NCBI GenBank assembly: GCA_036821905.1
Contig: DAISIR010000011.1
Span: forward strand, 1 to 64,000
DNA: 64,000 bases
Source: Brooklawnia sp937867175
GTDB lineage: Bacteria > Actinomycetota > Actinomycetes > Propionibacteriales > Propionibacteriaceae
Reading direction: 5' to 3'
Notes under the pieces: generated by a model
Database searches by the model: none
Told to the model about the DNA's origin: nothing
The model's input: the letters and a program-made list of their open reading frames with translations, nothing else
Part shown: in pieces, positions 24,094 to 32,929 of the stretch
Layout of the letters: each line of letters opens with the position of its first letter
Position numbering within the stretch: the first letter of the stretch is position 1
Program-made: the position numbers and the translations under genes

Positions 24094-25557
24094 GTGCGAT
24101 TCCTCTCCAATACCCCGGCTTACGATCTCACCTACAGCGACGTCTTCATGGCGCCCAACCGCAGCACGGTGACCTCACGACTGGATGTGGACCTCACCAC
24201 CACCGATGGCCTCCACCAACCGCTGCCGCTGGTGGTGGCCAACATGACCGCGATCTCGGGCCGGCGGATGGCCGAGACGATCGCCCGGCGCGGTGGCCTT
24301 GCCGTGTTACCACAGGACCTCCCTGTCGATGTGCTGGCCGAGTCGATCGAGCGGGTCAAACGTGCCCCGACCGTCTTCGAGACGCCGATCACCGTGTCAC
24401 CGACCACCACGGTCGGTGACACGATGACCCTGATGGCCAAGCGGGCCCACGGCTTCGCGGTCGTCATCGACGCCCAGGGTGCACCGCTCGGTCTGGTCGG
24501 CGAGACCGAGGCCCGCGGTGTCGACCGCTTCTCGCAGGCGCACGAGGTGATGACGAACGCGCTCACCCTGGTCGGTCCGCAGACCACGCCGCAAGAAGTC
24601 TTCGACACGTTGACCAATAGCCGCCAACGGCTCGCCATCGCGGTGGACGCTGACGGCGCCCTGGTCGGAGTGATGTCGACCAGGGGGGCGCTGCGGTCAG
24701 CCATCTACCGCCCTGCCCTGGACGCGGAAGGTCGGCTGAAGGTGGCTGCGGCGATCGGCATCAGCGGTGATTCCGCTGGCCGTGCCAAGGCGCTGCTGGA
24801 GGCGGGCGCAGATGTGCTGGTGCTCGACACCGCGCACGGCCACCAGCAACGCATGATGGACGCTTTGGCCACGGTGCTGCCGACTCGTGATGCCTTTGCC
24901 GACCAGACCGGACGCCGCGCCCCGCTGGTGGCAGGCAACGTCGTCACTGCGGAGGGCACCACCGATCTGCTGGACGCCGGCGCGGATGTCGTCAAGGTCG
25001 GCGTAGGTCCGGGCGCGATGTGCACCACCCGGATGCAGACCGGAGTCGGCCGCCCGCAGTTCAGCGCCGTGCTGGAATGCAGCGCGGCCGCTCGCGAACA
25101 CGGCGGCGCGGTTTGGGCCGACGGCGGCGTGCGCTACCCGCGCGACGTTGCGCTCGCACTGGCCGCCGGGGCCGGCAACGTGATGATAGGCAGTTGGTTC
25201 GCCGGCACCCACGAGTCGACCGGCGACATGCTCCACGATCCAGCCGGCCGTGCCTACAAAGAGAGCTTCGGCATGGCCAGCGCCCGCGCAGTGCGCAGCC
25301 GGACGCGTCACCAATCGTCCTTCGACAAGGCGAAAGCCGCCCTCTTCGAGGAAGGCATCAGCGGCTCCAAGATGTACCTCGACCCGCAGCGTCCGGGCGT
25401 GGAGGATCTGGTCGATTGGATCACCAGCGGCGTCCGTTCGTCGTGCACCTACGCCGGGGCACGCACATTGGCTGAGTTCCACGAGCGCGCAGTGGTCGGT
25501 CTCCAGTCGTCGTCCGGCTACGAGGAGGGCCGCCCGATCGCCAGCAGTTGGCTGTGA
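24094..25557 (+). CDS. guaB1: GuaB1 family IMP dehydrogenase-related protein (GMP reductase-like)
   Basis: A 487-residue TIM-barrel enzyme with a pair of CBS domains inserted at about 97-210. The catalytic loop VGPGAMCTTRM holds Cys310; the phosphate-binding ADGGVRYPRD and ANMTAISGRRM segments are also present. It belongs to the actinobacterial GuaB1 group (Rv1843c-like). Members were long annotated as IMP dehydrogenase, and recent work on mycobacterial GuaB1 reports GMP reductase activity, with purine nucleotides sensed by the CBS domains. The GTG at 24094 follows a G-rich ribosome site; the longer frame to 23968 runs into the divergent gene. A hairpin follows at 25565. Confidence 0.88.
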   Translation: MRFLSNTPAYDLTYSDVFMAPNRSTVTSRLDVDLTTTDGLHQPLPLVVANMTAISGRRMAETIARRGGLAVLPQDLPVDVLAESIERVKRAPTVFETPITVSPTTTVGDTMTLMAKRAHGFAVVIDAQGAPLGLVGETEARGVDRFSQAHEVMTNALTLVGPQTTPQEVFDTLTNSRQRLAIAVDADGALVGVMSTRGALRSAIYRPALDAEGRLKVAAAIGISGDSAGRAKALLEAGADVLVLDTAHGHQQRMMDALATVLPTRDAFADQTGRRAPLVAGNVVTAEGTTDLLDAGADVVKVGVGPGAMCTTRMQTGVGRPQFSAVLECSAAAREHGGAVWADGGVRYPRDVALALAAGAGNVMIGSWFAGTHESTGDMLHDPAGRAYKESFGMASARAVRSRTRHQSSFDKAKAALFEEGISGSKMYLDPQRPGVEDLVDWITSGVRSSCTYAGARTLAEFHERAVVGLQSSSGYEEGRPIASSWL

Positions 25558-25564
25558 CGAAACG

Positions 25565-25595
25565 GCGGGCGCCCACCTCGCCGGTGGACGCCCGC
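25565..25595. terminator. Bidirectional stem-loop between guaB1 and the erpA-like gene
   Basis: GCGGGCG-C-CCACC pairs with GGTGG-A-CGCCCGC: 12 base pairs with one C-A mismatch and a five-base loop. It lies in the 61-base gap between two convergent genes and can serve both transcripts. Confidence 0.65.
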
Positions 25596-25618
25596 TATTC
25601 GGCAAGTTCAGATGCTGC

Positions 25619-25966
25619 TCAGTGGAAGGAATCCCCGCAAGCGCACGAGTTGGAGGCGTTCGGATTGTCGATGGTGAAGCCTTGGGCCTCGATGGTGTCC
25701 ATGAAATCGATGGTCGCCCCGCCCAGGTAGGGGGCGCTCATCCGGTCGACCACCAGAGTGACGCCCTCATAGGGGTCCTTGAGGTCGCCATCGAGCTGGC
25801 GGTCATCAAACATCAGCTGGTAGCGCAACCCCGAGCAACCGCCTGGCTGAACGGCAATGCGCAGCGCAAGGTCGTCGCGGTCTTCCGCCGCCAGAAGGGC
25901 GGCCGCCTTGGCGGCAGCGGTCTCGGTGAGGGTGACGCCAGTTGTACGCACAGAAGTATCGGTCAT
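25619..25966 (-). CDS. erpA: A-type iron-sulfur cluster carrier/insertion protein (ErpA/HesB family)
   Basis: A 115-residue HesB/IscA-type protein that holds an Fe-S cluster and passes it to target enzymes. The three conserved cysteines are present: Cys44 (GGCSG) and the C-terminal pair Cys108 and Cys110 (CACG). The hydrophobic core LGGATIDFMD is typical. Length and motifs fit ErpA rather than NifU. No other suf or isc gene is nearby; the neighbours are the PspA pair upstream and guaB1 convergent. Confidence 0.92.
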   Translation of the reverse strand: MTDTSVRTTGVTLTETAAAKAAALLAAEDRDDLALRIAVQPGGCSGLRYQLMFDDRQLDGDLKDPYEGVTLVVDRMSAPYLGGATIDFMDTIEAQGFTIDNPNASNSCACGDSFH

Positions 25967-26035
25967 CTGATCTGCTCCATTGGTTCGTCGGCCAATCGCC
26001 CGGTTGCGCCGGGCTTGGTCCAGTGTACGACTCTC

Positions 26036-26326
26036 TCAACCAGGGATCAGGCCGTCGTCTTCCCGGCTCTCCTGCAACCACTCGCCCACCTCGCGCAGCG
26101 AGGTCCCGACGTTGGGCACGATCAGGTCGCTCAGCCCCACCTTCCCCGGTGGCACCCGGACGCCGTGCCGGGCGACCAGATCGGCCATCTCGTCCAGAAC
26201 CGAGGCCAGTGCCTCCTCATCGCGCGACACGACCGCGTCCGAGACCAGTTCGTCCAGCACGTTCAACCGAATCACCAAGCTGTCGGGCACTTCCCATTGC
26301 CCCTGACCCATCACCCGGACGATCAT
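26036..26326 (-). CDS. pspAA: PspA-associated protein PspAA
   Basis: A 96-residue alpha-beta protein (MIVRVMGQGQWEVPD, later DLVARHGV) matching the PspAA family that accompanies PspA in actinobacteria. Its start overlaps the pspA stop by four bases (ATGA), so it is co-translated. It probably modulates PspA in the response to membrane stress. No PspB/C/F homologues are present here. Confidence 0.82.
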   Translation of the reverse strand: MIVRVMGQGQWEVPDSLVIRLNVLDELVSDAVVSRDEEALASVLDEMADLVARHGVRVPPGKVGLSDLIVPNVGTSLREVGEWLQESREDDGLIPG

Positions 26327-27060
26327 CGCGATGTCCCTCCCTCAGCATGCCACTCATCCCGGATCTCGCCGGCGGCTTGGGACCGGGCGGGTTGCCGGTA
26401 CGAACCGTGCGCCGGGTCCACCGGTTCCCGACCGGCCAACTCGGACTTCATCGCCGCCAACTCCTCGGCGGCGCGCTCCGCCCGTTCGGGCAGATCGTCC
26501 ACGTCCGCCGCCTGCTGAGCGACGATGGGCGCTCCGCCGTGCCGGGTGGCCTCTCGCACCACCTGCTCGGCGTGGCCAAGATCTGGGTCCAGGCCAGCCA
26601 GGGCCCGATCGACCCGGGTCTGGGCCTCAGCCGCGGAGAAGGTCGCCCAGATGGTCTCCTGCTTGGTGCGAATGGCATCCAGCTTGGCCTGCAGGCGGGT
26701 GCTGGTGAGCACCAACTGTTCCTCGGTCAACTGGAGTCGGTCGTGCTCGTCGTCCAAGGTGGCCAGCTCATCGGTCAGACTCTGCTTGCGCAGCAAAGCC
26801 TCACGGGCAAGGTCATCTCGGCCCTGCTCGAGAGCTCGGCGTGCCGTCATTGTCAGTGAGTCGATTTCGGAAGCCAGTTGCGCCATCTGCTGGGCCAAAC
26901 GCTTTCGGCTGGTGGCCACCTCGGCGGCTCCTCGGCGGACCTCCTGCAGTAGCTGCGTCTGCTGGCCGTAGCTGTTCTGCAGGGGGTCGGTGGGTTGCGG
27001 GTCGTCGCTCGACCCGAAAACCCGCGTGATGCGGCCAAGAATCCCCGCCATCTGCTGCAT
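26323..27060 (-). CDS. pspA: PspA/IM30 family phage-shock protein A
   Basis: A 245-residue protein that is nearly all coiled coil from residues 4 to 200, of the PspA/IM30/Vipp1 (ESCRT-III-like) family that coats and stabilises the cytoplasmic membrane. It begins with the family's N-terminal amphipathic helix (MAGILGRITRVFGSS). The C-terminal 45 residues are a hydrophilic extension. The ATG at 27060 has GAAGGG close by; another ATG at 27051 is possible. The longer open frame to 27393 crosses the divergent gene and is not real. It forms a two-gene unit with pspAA. Confidence 0.88.
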   Translation of the reverse strand: MQQMAGILGRITRVFGSSDDPQPTDPLQNSYGQQTQLLQEVRRGAAEVATSRKRLAQQMAQLASEIDSLTMTARRALEQGRDDLAREALLRKQSLTDELATLDDEHDRLQLTEEQLVLTSTRLQAKLDAIRTKQETIWATFSAAEAQTRVDRALAGLDPDLGHAEQVVREATRHGGAPIVAQQAADVDDLPERAERAAEELAAMKSELAGREPVDPAHGSYRQPARSQAAGEIRDEWHAEGGTSR

Positions 27061-27147
27061 CGCCCTTCTGTAGTGATCGTCCCAGCTTAGAGCTTCCCAC
27101 CCCCGCCAACTAGGATGACTGAAGCAGCATCGACCAGAAGGAAATCC

Positions 27148-27723
27148 GTGGGACTTTTCCGCCCGTACCAAAGCAATGACGCGACCGATCAGCCCGCCGA
27201 CCGCGCAGCCACCGAGGCCGACCCGACTCAGCCGTCGTCGGGTAAGAGCGCGCCGACGTTGAGCCGCCGCGAAGCCGAGCAGCAGCGTCGAGAGCGCCTG
27301 CGTCCGACTTTGTCGAAGCAAGAACAGAAGGCCCGCAACCGCGAGGTCCGGCGCGCCAGCGAGGCGAAGGCCTTCCAGAGCACCGAGTCGCAACCCGAAC
27401 GCGTGCTGCTGCGCAATTTCGTCGACTCCCGCTGGACTTTCAGTGAGTTCAGTTGGCCGTTGCTGCTGTTGTCCATGTCGACATTCCTCGTGGGCTCCTG
27501 GCTGCCGCGCGCCGCGATCTTCGCCTCGTACGCCCTGTGGGCCATCATGGCTGCGATCGTCATCGAGATCTCCCTGCTGTGGTTCAAGTTCAAGCAGCTG
27601 CTGGTCGAGCGGGTCCCCAACGCCAACCGGCGTGGGCTGTTGATGTACATGGCCTCGCGGATGGTCGCGATGCGGCGGTTCCGTCGTCCACCGACCGCCA
27701 TCGACCGGGGTGCGCAGTTCTGA
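27148..27723 (+). CDS. DUF3043 family membrane protein
   Basis: A 191-residue actinobacterial protein. Residues 1-95 are basic and hydrophilic (THSKREAE-like; here TLSRREAEQQRRERLRP, then KARNREVRRA). Two transmembrane helices follow at about 108-150, then a basic C-terminal helix. This is the DUF3043 pattern. The GTG at 27148 is preceded by AGAAGGA; an ATG at 27115 lacks a ribosome site. Function unknown. It is coupled by TGATG to the next small gene and divergent from pspA. Confidence 0.8.
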   Translation: MGLFRPYQSNDATDQPADRAATEADPTQPSSGKSAPTLSRREAEQQRRERLRPTLSKQEQKARNREVRRASEAKAFQSTESQPERVLLRNFVDSRWTFSEFSWPLLLLSMSTFLVGSWLPRAAIFASYALWAIMAAIVIEISLLWFKFKQLLVERVPNANRRGLLMYMASRMVAMRRFRRPPTAIDRGAQF

Positions 27724-27941
27724 TGGCGTACTGGTGGCACGCCGAGCTGGCGCCCGGTTCGGAAGCGAGCGCCGACGACCTGGCCGACGCGGGGCTCGGC
27801 ATGCGCTTCGACGACCAGACCTCGGCCGAAGAGTGGCTGAGCAGTTTCTACCTCGACCTGCAAGATCTCGGGGTCACCCAGATCAGCCTCTTCGAGGCCG
27901 ACCGGCTGGTCTACGGGCCGATGTCACTGGCGGACGCGTGA
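27723..27941 (+). CDS. Small acidic conserved protein
   Basis: A 72-residue acidic protein beginning MAYWWHAELAPGSE, with W-, D- and E-rich content (EEWLSSFYLDLQDLG, then FEADRLVYGPMSL). Its ATG overlaps the DUF3043 stop (TGATG), which supports translation. I recall similar small proteins near gcvT in other actinobacteria but cannot assign a function. The last 18 bases overlap the convergent gcvT gene. Confidence 0.7.
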   Translation: MAYWWHAELAPGSEASADDLADAGLGMRFDDQTSAEEWLSSFYLDLQDLGVTQISLFEADRLVYGPMSLADA

Positions 27942-29021
27942 TTCGACGAACGGTGGCTTGACCAACTCGAACTCCTCGACCCGACGCCGCACCCGAACGC
28001 CGACCCGAGAGCCGAGTCCATGATCGGCGTCGACCAGGGCCAGGCCCACCCCGATCCGCAGAGTGGGCGAGAACGTGCCCGAAGTGACCTCACCTATGAC
28101 GTTTCCGTCGCTGTCGACCACCTCCATGCCGGGACGCGGGATGCCGCGTCCGAGCGACTTGATCCCTCTTGAGCGCCGCGCGGGGCCGGCTTCGCGGATC
28201 GCCAGCAGGGCCGCACGGCCGGCAAATTGCGGCTTGGCCCAGCCGACCGCCCAAGATATCCCCGCGGTGACAGGGTCAATCTGCGCGGAGAGCTCGTGCC
28301 CGTGCAGGGCGTAGCCCATTTCGGTGCGCAGGGTGTCCCGCGCGCCCAAACCACAGGCCTGGACGCCGAGTCGGCTGCCTGCGTCCAGCAATCGCTGCCA
28401 CCAGCCGACAGCTTGGTCGTTGGGCATCACCAATTCGCAGCCAAGTTCCCCGGTGTAGCCGGTGCGGCAGACGGTGGCCTTGTCATCAAGGCGTTCGAAG
28501 CCCATGTAGCCCATCTGCGTGGGCACACCGAGCCCATCCAGCAGCTCGTTGGAACGTGGCCCTTGGACAGCGATGATCGCCAGTTCGTGGTGCAGGTTCG
28601 AGACCTGGATGCCCTCGGGCGCAGCGTCGGCAAGCAGTGCCGCGACCGCGGTCGTGTTGGCGGCATTCGGGATCAGCAGCACTTCGGTGGGGCTGACCAG
28701 ATAGGCGATCAGGTCGTCCACCACACCGCCCTGCTCGTTGCAGAGCACCTGGTATTGCGCCTTGCCAGGGGTGATCCGTGTCAGGTCATTGGAAAGTTGC
28801 CGGTTGAGGTAGTCCACCGTCCCGGCCCCGGTGATGCTGAGCTTGCCCAAGTGCGAGACGTCGAAGATGCCGACTCCCCCACGCACGGCGGCGTGTTCGG
28901 CGAGCACGCCGGCGCTGGCGTACTCGACCGGCATCAGCCAGCCGCCGAATTCGGCCATCTTGGCACCCGCAGCCTCGTGCTCACCATGCAACGGTGATCG
29001 GTCAAGGTTCGCAGCATCCAT
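27924..29021 (-). CDS. gcvT: Aminomethyltransferase, T-protein of the glycine cleavage system
   Basis: A 365-residue enzyme that transfers the methylene of the lipoyl-bound aminomethyl group (on GcvH) to tetrahydrofolate and releases ammonia. Landmarks are HAAVRGGVGIFDVSHLGK near the start, the folate-site aspartate in SNDLTRI, RTGYTGELGCEL, and GLGARDTLRTEMGYALHGHEL. The ATG at 29021 follows GAGGTGG; a GTG one codon upstream is possible. Other gcv genes are not in the window. Confidence 0.94.
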   Translation of the reverse strand: MDAANLDRSPLHGEHEAAGAKMAEFGGWLMPVEYASAGVLAEHAAVRGGVGIFDVSHLGKLSITGAGTVDYLNRQLSNDLTRITPGKAQYQVLCNEQGGVVDDLIAYLVSPTEVLLIPNAANTTAVAALLADAAPEGIQVSNLHHELAIIAVQGPRSNELLDGLGVPTQMGYMGFERLDDKATVCRTGYTGELGCELVMPNDQAVGWWQRLLDAGSRLGVQACGLGARDTLRTEMGYALHGHELSAQIDPVTAGISWAVGWAKPQFAGRAALLAIREAGPARRSRGIKSLGRGIPRPGMEVVDSDGNVIGEVTSGTFSPTLRIGVGLALVDADHGLGSRVGVRVRRRVEEFELVKPPFVESRVRQ

Positions 29022-29122
29022 CACGCCACCTCACTGGAAGTCGACCAAGCCAACCTACTGCACGTTGGCAGACGGGCTAGCCTGAAGAAGCAGACTCGAA
29101 CCGAACCTCTGGAAGGCATCAG

Positions 29123-30655
29123 ATGGCGACTCCGCAGCAGCCCCTCTTCGACTCGACGCAATTCGATCCTGGCCGTACCGAATTGCCGCAGGTAGAACTC
29201 GTCAAGTCGATCGGCAAGGCGAGCGATGTCATCGTCGGGTTGGCCACATCCAAGGGCCGCCCCACCCTGATCGGCGCGAGCCCGGAGGTCGAGAGGCTGG
29301 TGGGCCGAGGTGGACAGTTGCTGGCCGCCTTGGCCGAGCAGGGCGCACAACCGGAGATCGACAAGATCACCTACCTCAACCTGCCGGGGGTTCGGGTCTT
29401 GGCCGTCGGCCTGGGCGACAGTCTCGACCTCAGTCCCGAGGACCTGCGGCGGGCTGCCGGGATCGGGGTTCGCCATGCCACAGCCAGCACGTCGCCGTCA
29501 CCGCGGCGCGTCGTCGTCAGCCTGGAAGCCAGCTCGGACGCCCAACTGCAAGCTGTTGTCGAGGGCGCCCTACTGGCGTCCCATGGCTTCGTGCCGCTGC
29601 GCCGCAACCCACCAGCGCGCGCCATCGAATCAATCGGGGTGATCGGCTCGTCACGCACGTCCCAGCAGGCGCTCGAAGCTGGACGCAGCGTCGCCCAAGC
29701 GGTCTGTGTGGCGCGTGACTGGACGAATCTGCCGGCGAACCTGCTTGGGCCGTCCGATCTGGTCGAGCAGGCGCGGACTTACTTGAAGGACCAGCGGGTC
29801 GAAGTCGAAGTCCTGGACGAACGTGCGCTGGCGAAGGCCGGCTTCGGCGGCCTGCTCGCGGTGGGCGGGGGCTCCGCGCGTCCGCCCCGGCTGCTGCGCC
29901 TGGACTTCCATCCGCGGGGAGCACGCAAGCATCTGGTGCTGGTCGGCAAGGGCATCACCTACGACTCCGGCGGCTACAACCTCAAACCCGCCGAGAGCCT
30001 GCTCACGATGAAGCACGACATGGCTGGTGCGGCCGCCGTGATCGCGGCCACCCACGCCATCGCCGAGCGTGGGCTGGCAGTGCACGTCACCACGTACGCA
30101 CCGATTGCCGAGTCGATGATCTCTGGCACGGCCTACCGTCCCGGGGACGTCCTGACGATCTACAACGGCACCACGGTCGAGAACATCGACTCCGACTGCG
30201 AGGGACGCATCGTGCTGGCAGACGCGTTGGCTCGCGCCAACGAGGACCGGCCCGACCTCGTGGTCGACGTCGCAACCCTCACCGGTGCCTGCGTGGTCGC
30301 GCTCGGCACCAGGGTCGGTGGCCTGATGACCAATGAGGACGCCACCGCCGATCAGTTGCTCGATGCCGCCGAGATCGCAGGCGAGGAGTTCTGGCAACTG
30401 CCGATCACCGCACAGATCAGGAGCCAACTGGCCTCGGAGGTCGCCGACCTTCGATCCAAGAAGGACAGGTTCGGTGGCGCGCTGTTCGCCGCAGCCTTCC
30501 TGCAGCACTTCGTGGCGGACGGCACGAGTTGGGCCCACTTGGACATCGCCGGACCGGCCTGGAACCGGGAGGGCGCCCATGACTACGTGCCGACGCAGGC
30601 CACCGGTGCCGGCGTGCGCACGCTAATCGCGCTCGCCCAGTCGATGGCCGGCTGA
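29123..30655 (+). CDS. pepA: Leucyl aminopeptidase (M17 family) with variant signature
   Basis: A 510-residue two-domain M17 aminopeptidase; the N-terminal domain (1-175) is regulatory/hexamer-forming and the C-terminal domain is catalytic. Metal and catalytic residues are in place: Lys276 and Asp281 (GKGITYDSGG), Lys288, Asp299 (KHDMAGAAAV), Asp358, Glu360 and Arg362. The family signature NTDAEGRL reads DSDCEGRI here, so the first Asn is Asp and the Ala is Cys. Metal ligands are kept, so it should still be active. The ATG follows GGAAGG. It releases N-terminal residues from cytoplasmic peptides. Confidence 0.9.
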   Translation: MATPQQPLFDSTQFDPGRTELPQVELVKSIGKASDVIVGLATSKGRPTLIGASPEVERLVGRGGQLLAALAEQGAQPEIDKITYLNLPGVRVLAVGLGDSLDLSPEDLRRAAGIGVRHATASTSPSPRRVVVSLEASSDAQLQAVVEGALLASHGFVPLRRNPPARAIESIGVIGSSRTSQQALEAGRSVAQAVCVARDWTNLPANLLGPSDLVEQARTYLKDQRVEVEVLDERALAKAGFGGLLAVGGGSARPPRLLRLDFHPRGARKHLVLVGKGITYDSGGYNLKPAESLLTMKHDMAGAAAVIAATHAIAERGLAVHVTTYAPIAESMISGTAYRPGDVLTIYNGTTVENIDSDCEGRIVLADALARANEDRPDLVVDVATLTGACVVALGTRVGGLMTNEDATADQLLDAAEIAGEEFWQLPITAQIRSQLASEVADLRSKKDRFGGALFAAAFLQHFVADGTSWAHLDIAGPAWNREGAHDYVPTQATGAGVRTLIALAQSMAG

Positions 30656-30668
30656 GCCCCGGCTCAGC
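30651..30668. terminator. Short hairpin spanning the ends of pepA and the convergent gene
   Basis: GCTGAGC (30651-30657) and GCTCAGC (30662-30668) form a 7-bp stem with a four-base loop. The stop codons of both convergent genes lie within it. It may help end both transcripts but is short. Confidence 0.4.
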
Positions 30669-31005
30669 GGTGCCGAGCGTCCCAGTCTCGCTTACGCTGT
30701 GGATACGGGACGACACCTGCCTGGTAGGCCGGCACCTCGTGCCGGGAGCAGAAGTCGAAGGCCCAAGCCCCCGACGGCACAGTCCGCCGGACCCACTCGC
30801 CGTCATGAGCAACCAGCAACAGCGATGGCTTGTTGAATCTGGTCGGAGACTCAACCCAAGCCTCGACACCACGCCTGTCGTGGATGAACGTCAACAGGTA
30901 CGCCCGCTTGTCATCATCGAGTGCGCGGTCGCCGCGACTGAGGCCTGACTGGCGTGGGGTCCGCGAGAAGAGTCGCCGGATCGATCTCACTGGTCCATTA
31001 TCCAT
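30664..31005 (-). CDS. Conserved small protein of unknown function
   Basis: A 113-residue basic protein. Its middle (LTFIHDRRGVEAWVESPTRF) and aromatic part (WAFDFCSRHEVPAYQAG) look like a compact folded domain and not random sequence. Codon use is like that of its neighbours. I do not recognise the family. It has its own start region facing the E2 gene, and its stop lies within a hairpin shared with pepA. Confidence 0.6.
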   Translation of the reverse strand: MDNGPVRSIRRLFSRTPRQSGLSRGDRALDDDKRAYLLTFIHDRRGVEAWVESPTRFNKPSLLLVAHDGEWVRRTVPSGAWAFDFCSRHEVPAYQAGVVPYPQRKRDWDARHR

Positions 31006-31078
31006 GCCCGTTCACGGCAGGGACCGCGCGATCCTAACCTCGACCGGCCACACAAGCCGGACGCGGGGCGGCCATTCC

Positions 31079-31090
31079 GGTTAGGCTAAC
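31079..31090. promoter_or_regulatory. Possible DtxR/IdeR-like half-palindrome or -10 region before the E2 gene
   Basis: GGTTAGGCTAAC matches the 12-base core of the DtxR/IdeR consensus, but the outer bases of the 19-base box do not fit. TAGGCT within it also fits an actinobacterial -10 element. It lies 38 bases before the E2 start, between divergent genes. Either reading is tentative. Confidence 0.25.
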
Positions 31091-31127
31091 AATGGTATCG
31101 ATGGCATTTCGAAGGAGAGCCTTACCC

Positions 31128-32828
31128 ATGTCGACTGAAGTCACCCTGCCCGCACTGGGCGAGAGCGTAACCGAAGGAACCGTCTCCCGTTGGCTCAAGG
31201 AAGTCGGCGAGCACGTCGAGATGGATGAGCCGTTGCTGGAGGTGAGTACCGACAAGGTCGACACTGAGGTCCCCTCCCCGGTCTCGGGCACATTGCTTGA
31301 GATCAGGGTCAATGAAGACGAGGAGGCGCCGGTCGGCGCGGTGCTCGCCATCATTGGCGACGCCTCCGAGGCCCAACAAGGCGCCCCGACCCCCCAACCT
31401 GCCGCCCCGGCACCCCAACCTGCCCCGCAGCCACCGGCGGCCCCGGCTCCGGCTCCGGCAGCATCCGACGCGACCGAGGTTCTGCTGCCCGCGCTGGGAG
31501 AATCGGTCACCGAAGGCACCGTCTCGCGCTGGCTGAAAGCGGTCGGCGAGCAGGTGGCGGCCGACGAGCCGCTGGTAGAGGTGAGCACCGACAAGGTCGA
31601 CACCGAAATCCCCTCCCCGGCTTCCGGCGTTCTGCTCGAGATCAAGGTGAACGAAGACGAGGTCGCCGAAGTCGGCCAGGTGCTCGGTCTGGTCGGGTCA
31701 CCCGCAGCGGCTCCAGTCCCCCAACCTGCACCGGCGGCCCCGATCGTCGAACAGGCACCCGAACCCGCCCAGCCCGCTCCTGCCCCGGCGCGCGCCGCTC
31801 AGGAGCCCGCCGCCCCTGCCCCGTCTGTCGCGCCTCGCGCCTCCGGTGAAGAGGAAGCCCCCTACGTCACCCCATTGGTGCGTAAGATGGCCGCCGACCT
31901 GGCGGTCGATCTGAGCTCCATCACCGGCACCGGCGTCGGTGGGCGCGTCCGCAAGCAGGACGTGCAGGCCGCCGCCGAAGCTGCCAAGGCCGCCGCCGAA
32001 GCTGCCAAGGCTGCCGAGCAGGCACCGGTGGCGACGGAAAAGCCCCTGGCCGCCGTCGCCGCGCCCGCGACCCCGCAGAAGGCCGCCGCCCCCGCACCCG
32101 ACCAGTCCGGCAAGCGTGGCACCACCGAGAAGATGAGCCGGCTGCGCACGATCATCGCTGCGCGGATGGTCGAGTCTCTGCAGACCGCAGCGCAACTCAC
32201 CGCCACCGTCGAGGTCGACCTCACCGCGATCAGCAAGCTGCGGGCCAAGGTGAAGGACGACTTCCGTCGCCGCGAAGGCACCGGCCTGACCTACCTGGCG
32301 TTCATCTCGAAGGCCGCGGTCGAGGCGCTGAAGGCGTTCCCGATCGTCAACGCGTCCATCGACGAGAAGAACATCGTCTTCCACGGCGCCGAGCACCTGG
32401 GCATCGCGGTCGACACCGAGCGGGGTCTGATCGTCCCGGTGATCAAGGACGCCGGCGACCTGAACGTCGGCGGCATCGCCAGGCAGATCGCCGACCTGGC
32501 CGCGCGGGGCCGCGACAACAAGTTGGGACCCGACGAACTGTCCGGCGCGACCTTCACCATCACCAACTACGGTTCGGCAGGTGCGCTGTTCGACACCCCG
32601 ATCATCAACCAGCCGAACTCCGCCATCCTGGGCACCGGCGCGCTTGTCAAGCGTCCCGTGGTGGTCAGCGACGAGTACGGCAACGACGCCATCGCGATCC
32701 GCGACATGATGTTCATCTCGATGAGCTACGACCACCGCCTGGTGGACGGCGCCGTCGCGGCCCGCTTCCTGTCTGCGGTCAAGGCCCGGCTCGAAGGGGG
32801 CGACTTCGGCGGCGAATTCGGCCTCTGA
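31128..32828 (+). CDS. sucB: E2 dihydrolipoamide acyltransferase of 2-oxoacid dehydrogenase complexes
   Basis: A 566-residue E2. Two lipoyl domains (1-80 and 115-192) carry lipoyl lysines Lys43 and Lys156, both in STDKVDTE. Alanine/proline-rich linkers separate the domains. The E1/E3-binding domain lies at about 246-280 (VTPLVRKMAADL, then GRVRKQDV). The catalytic domain ends with DHRLVDG (His536, Asp540). It moves acyl groups from lipoamide to CoA in the pyruvate and/or 2-oxoglutarate dehydrogenase complex. In actinobacteria the gene labelled sucB generally encodes the pyruvate dehydrogenase E2. The ATG 31128 follows AAGGAG. The lipB/lipA genes often found downstream are absent here. A strong terminator follows. 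Confidence 0.93.
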   Translation: MSTEVTLPALGESVTEGTVSRWLKEVGEHVEMDEPLLEVSTDKVDTEVPSPVSGTLLEIRVNEDEEAPVGAVLAIIGDASEAQQGAPTPQPAAPAPQPAPQPPAAPAPAPAASDATEVLLPALGESVTEGTVSRWLKAVGEQVAADEPLVEVSTDKVDTEIPSPASGVLLEIKVNEDEVAEVGQVLGLVGSPAAAPVPQPAPAAPIVEQAPEPAQPAPAPARAAQEPAAPAPSVAPRASGEEEAPYVTPLVRKMAADLAVDLSSITGTGVGGRVRKQDVQAAAEAAKAAAEAAKAAEQAPVATEKPLAAVAAPATPQKAAAPAPDQSGKRGTTEKMSRLRTIIAARMVESLQTAAQLTATVEVDLTAISKLRAKVKDDFRRREGTGLTYLAFISKAAVEALKAFPIVNASIDEKNIVFHGAEHLGIAVDTERGLIVPVIKDAGDLNVGGIARQIADLAARGRDNKLGPDELSGATFTITNYGSAGALFDTPIINQPNSAILGTGALVKRPVVVSDEYGNDAIAIRDMMFISMSYDHRLVDGAVAARFLSAVKARLEGGDFGGEFGL

Positions 32829-32839
32829 TCGATCGTCAC

Positions 32840-32875
32840 ACGGACGCCGCGAGCTCTTGGGTTCGCGGCGTCCGT
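32840..32875 (+). terminator. Strong stem-loop terminator after the E2 gene
   Basis: ACGGACGCCGCGA (32840-32852) pairs perfectly with TCGCGGCGTCCGT (32863-32875) around a ten-base loop, beginning 12 bases after the stop. It separates the E2 gene from the DUF4191 gene. Confidence 0.8.
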
Positions 32876-32929
32876 TCGTGATCGGTAGCATGGATACCCC
32901 GGGACCACGACACAAGCAACGGAGCATCG

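Noticed and set aside
32829..32929. Expected lipB-lipA genes between the E2 and DUF4191 genes
   Set aside because: The region is 101 bases and holds a terminator; the genes are simply elsewhere, which is not in itself informative.
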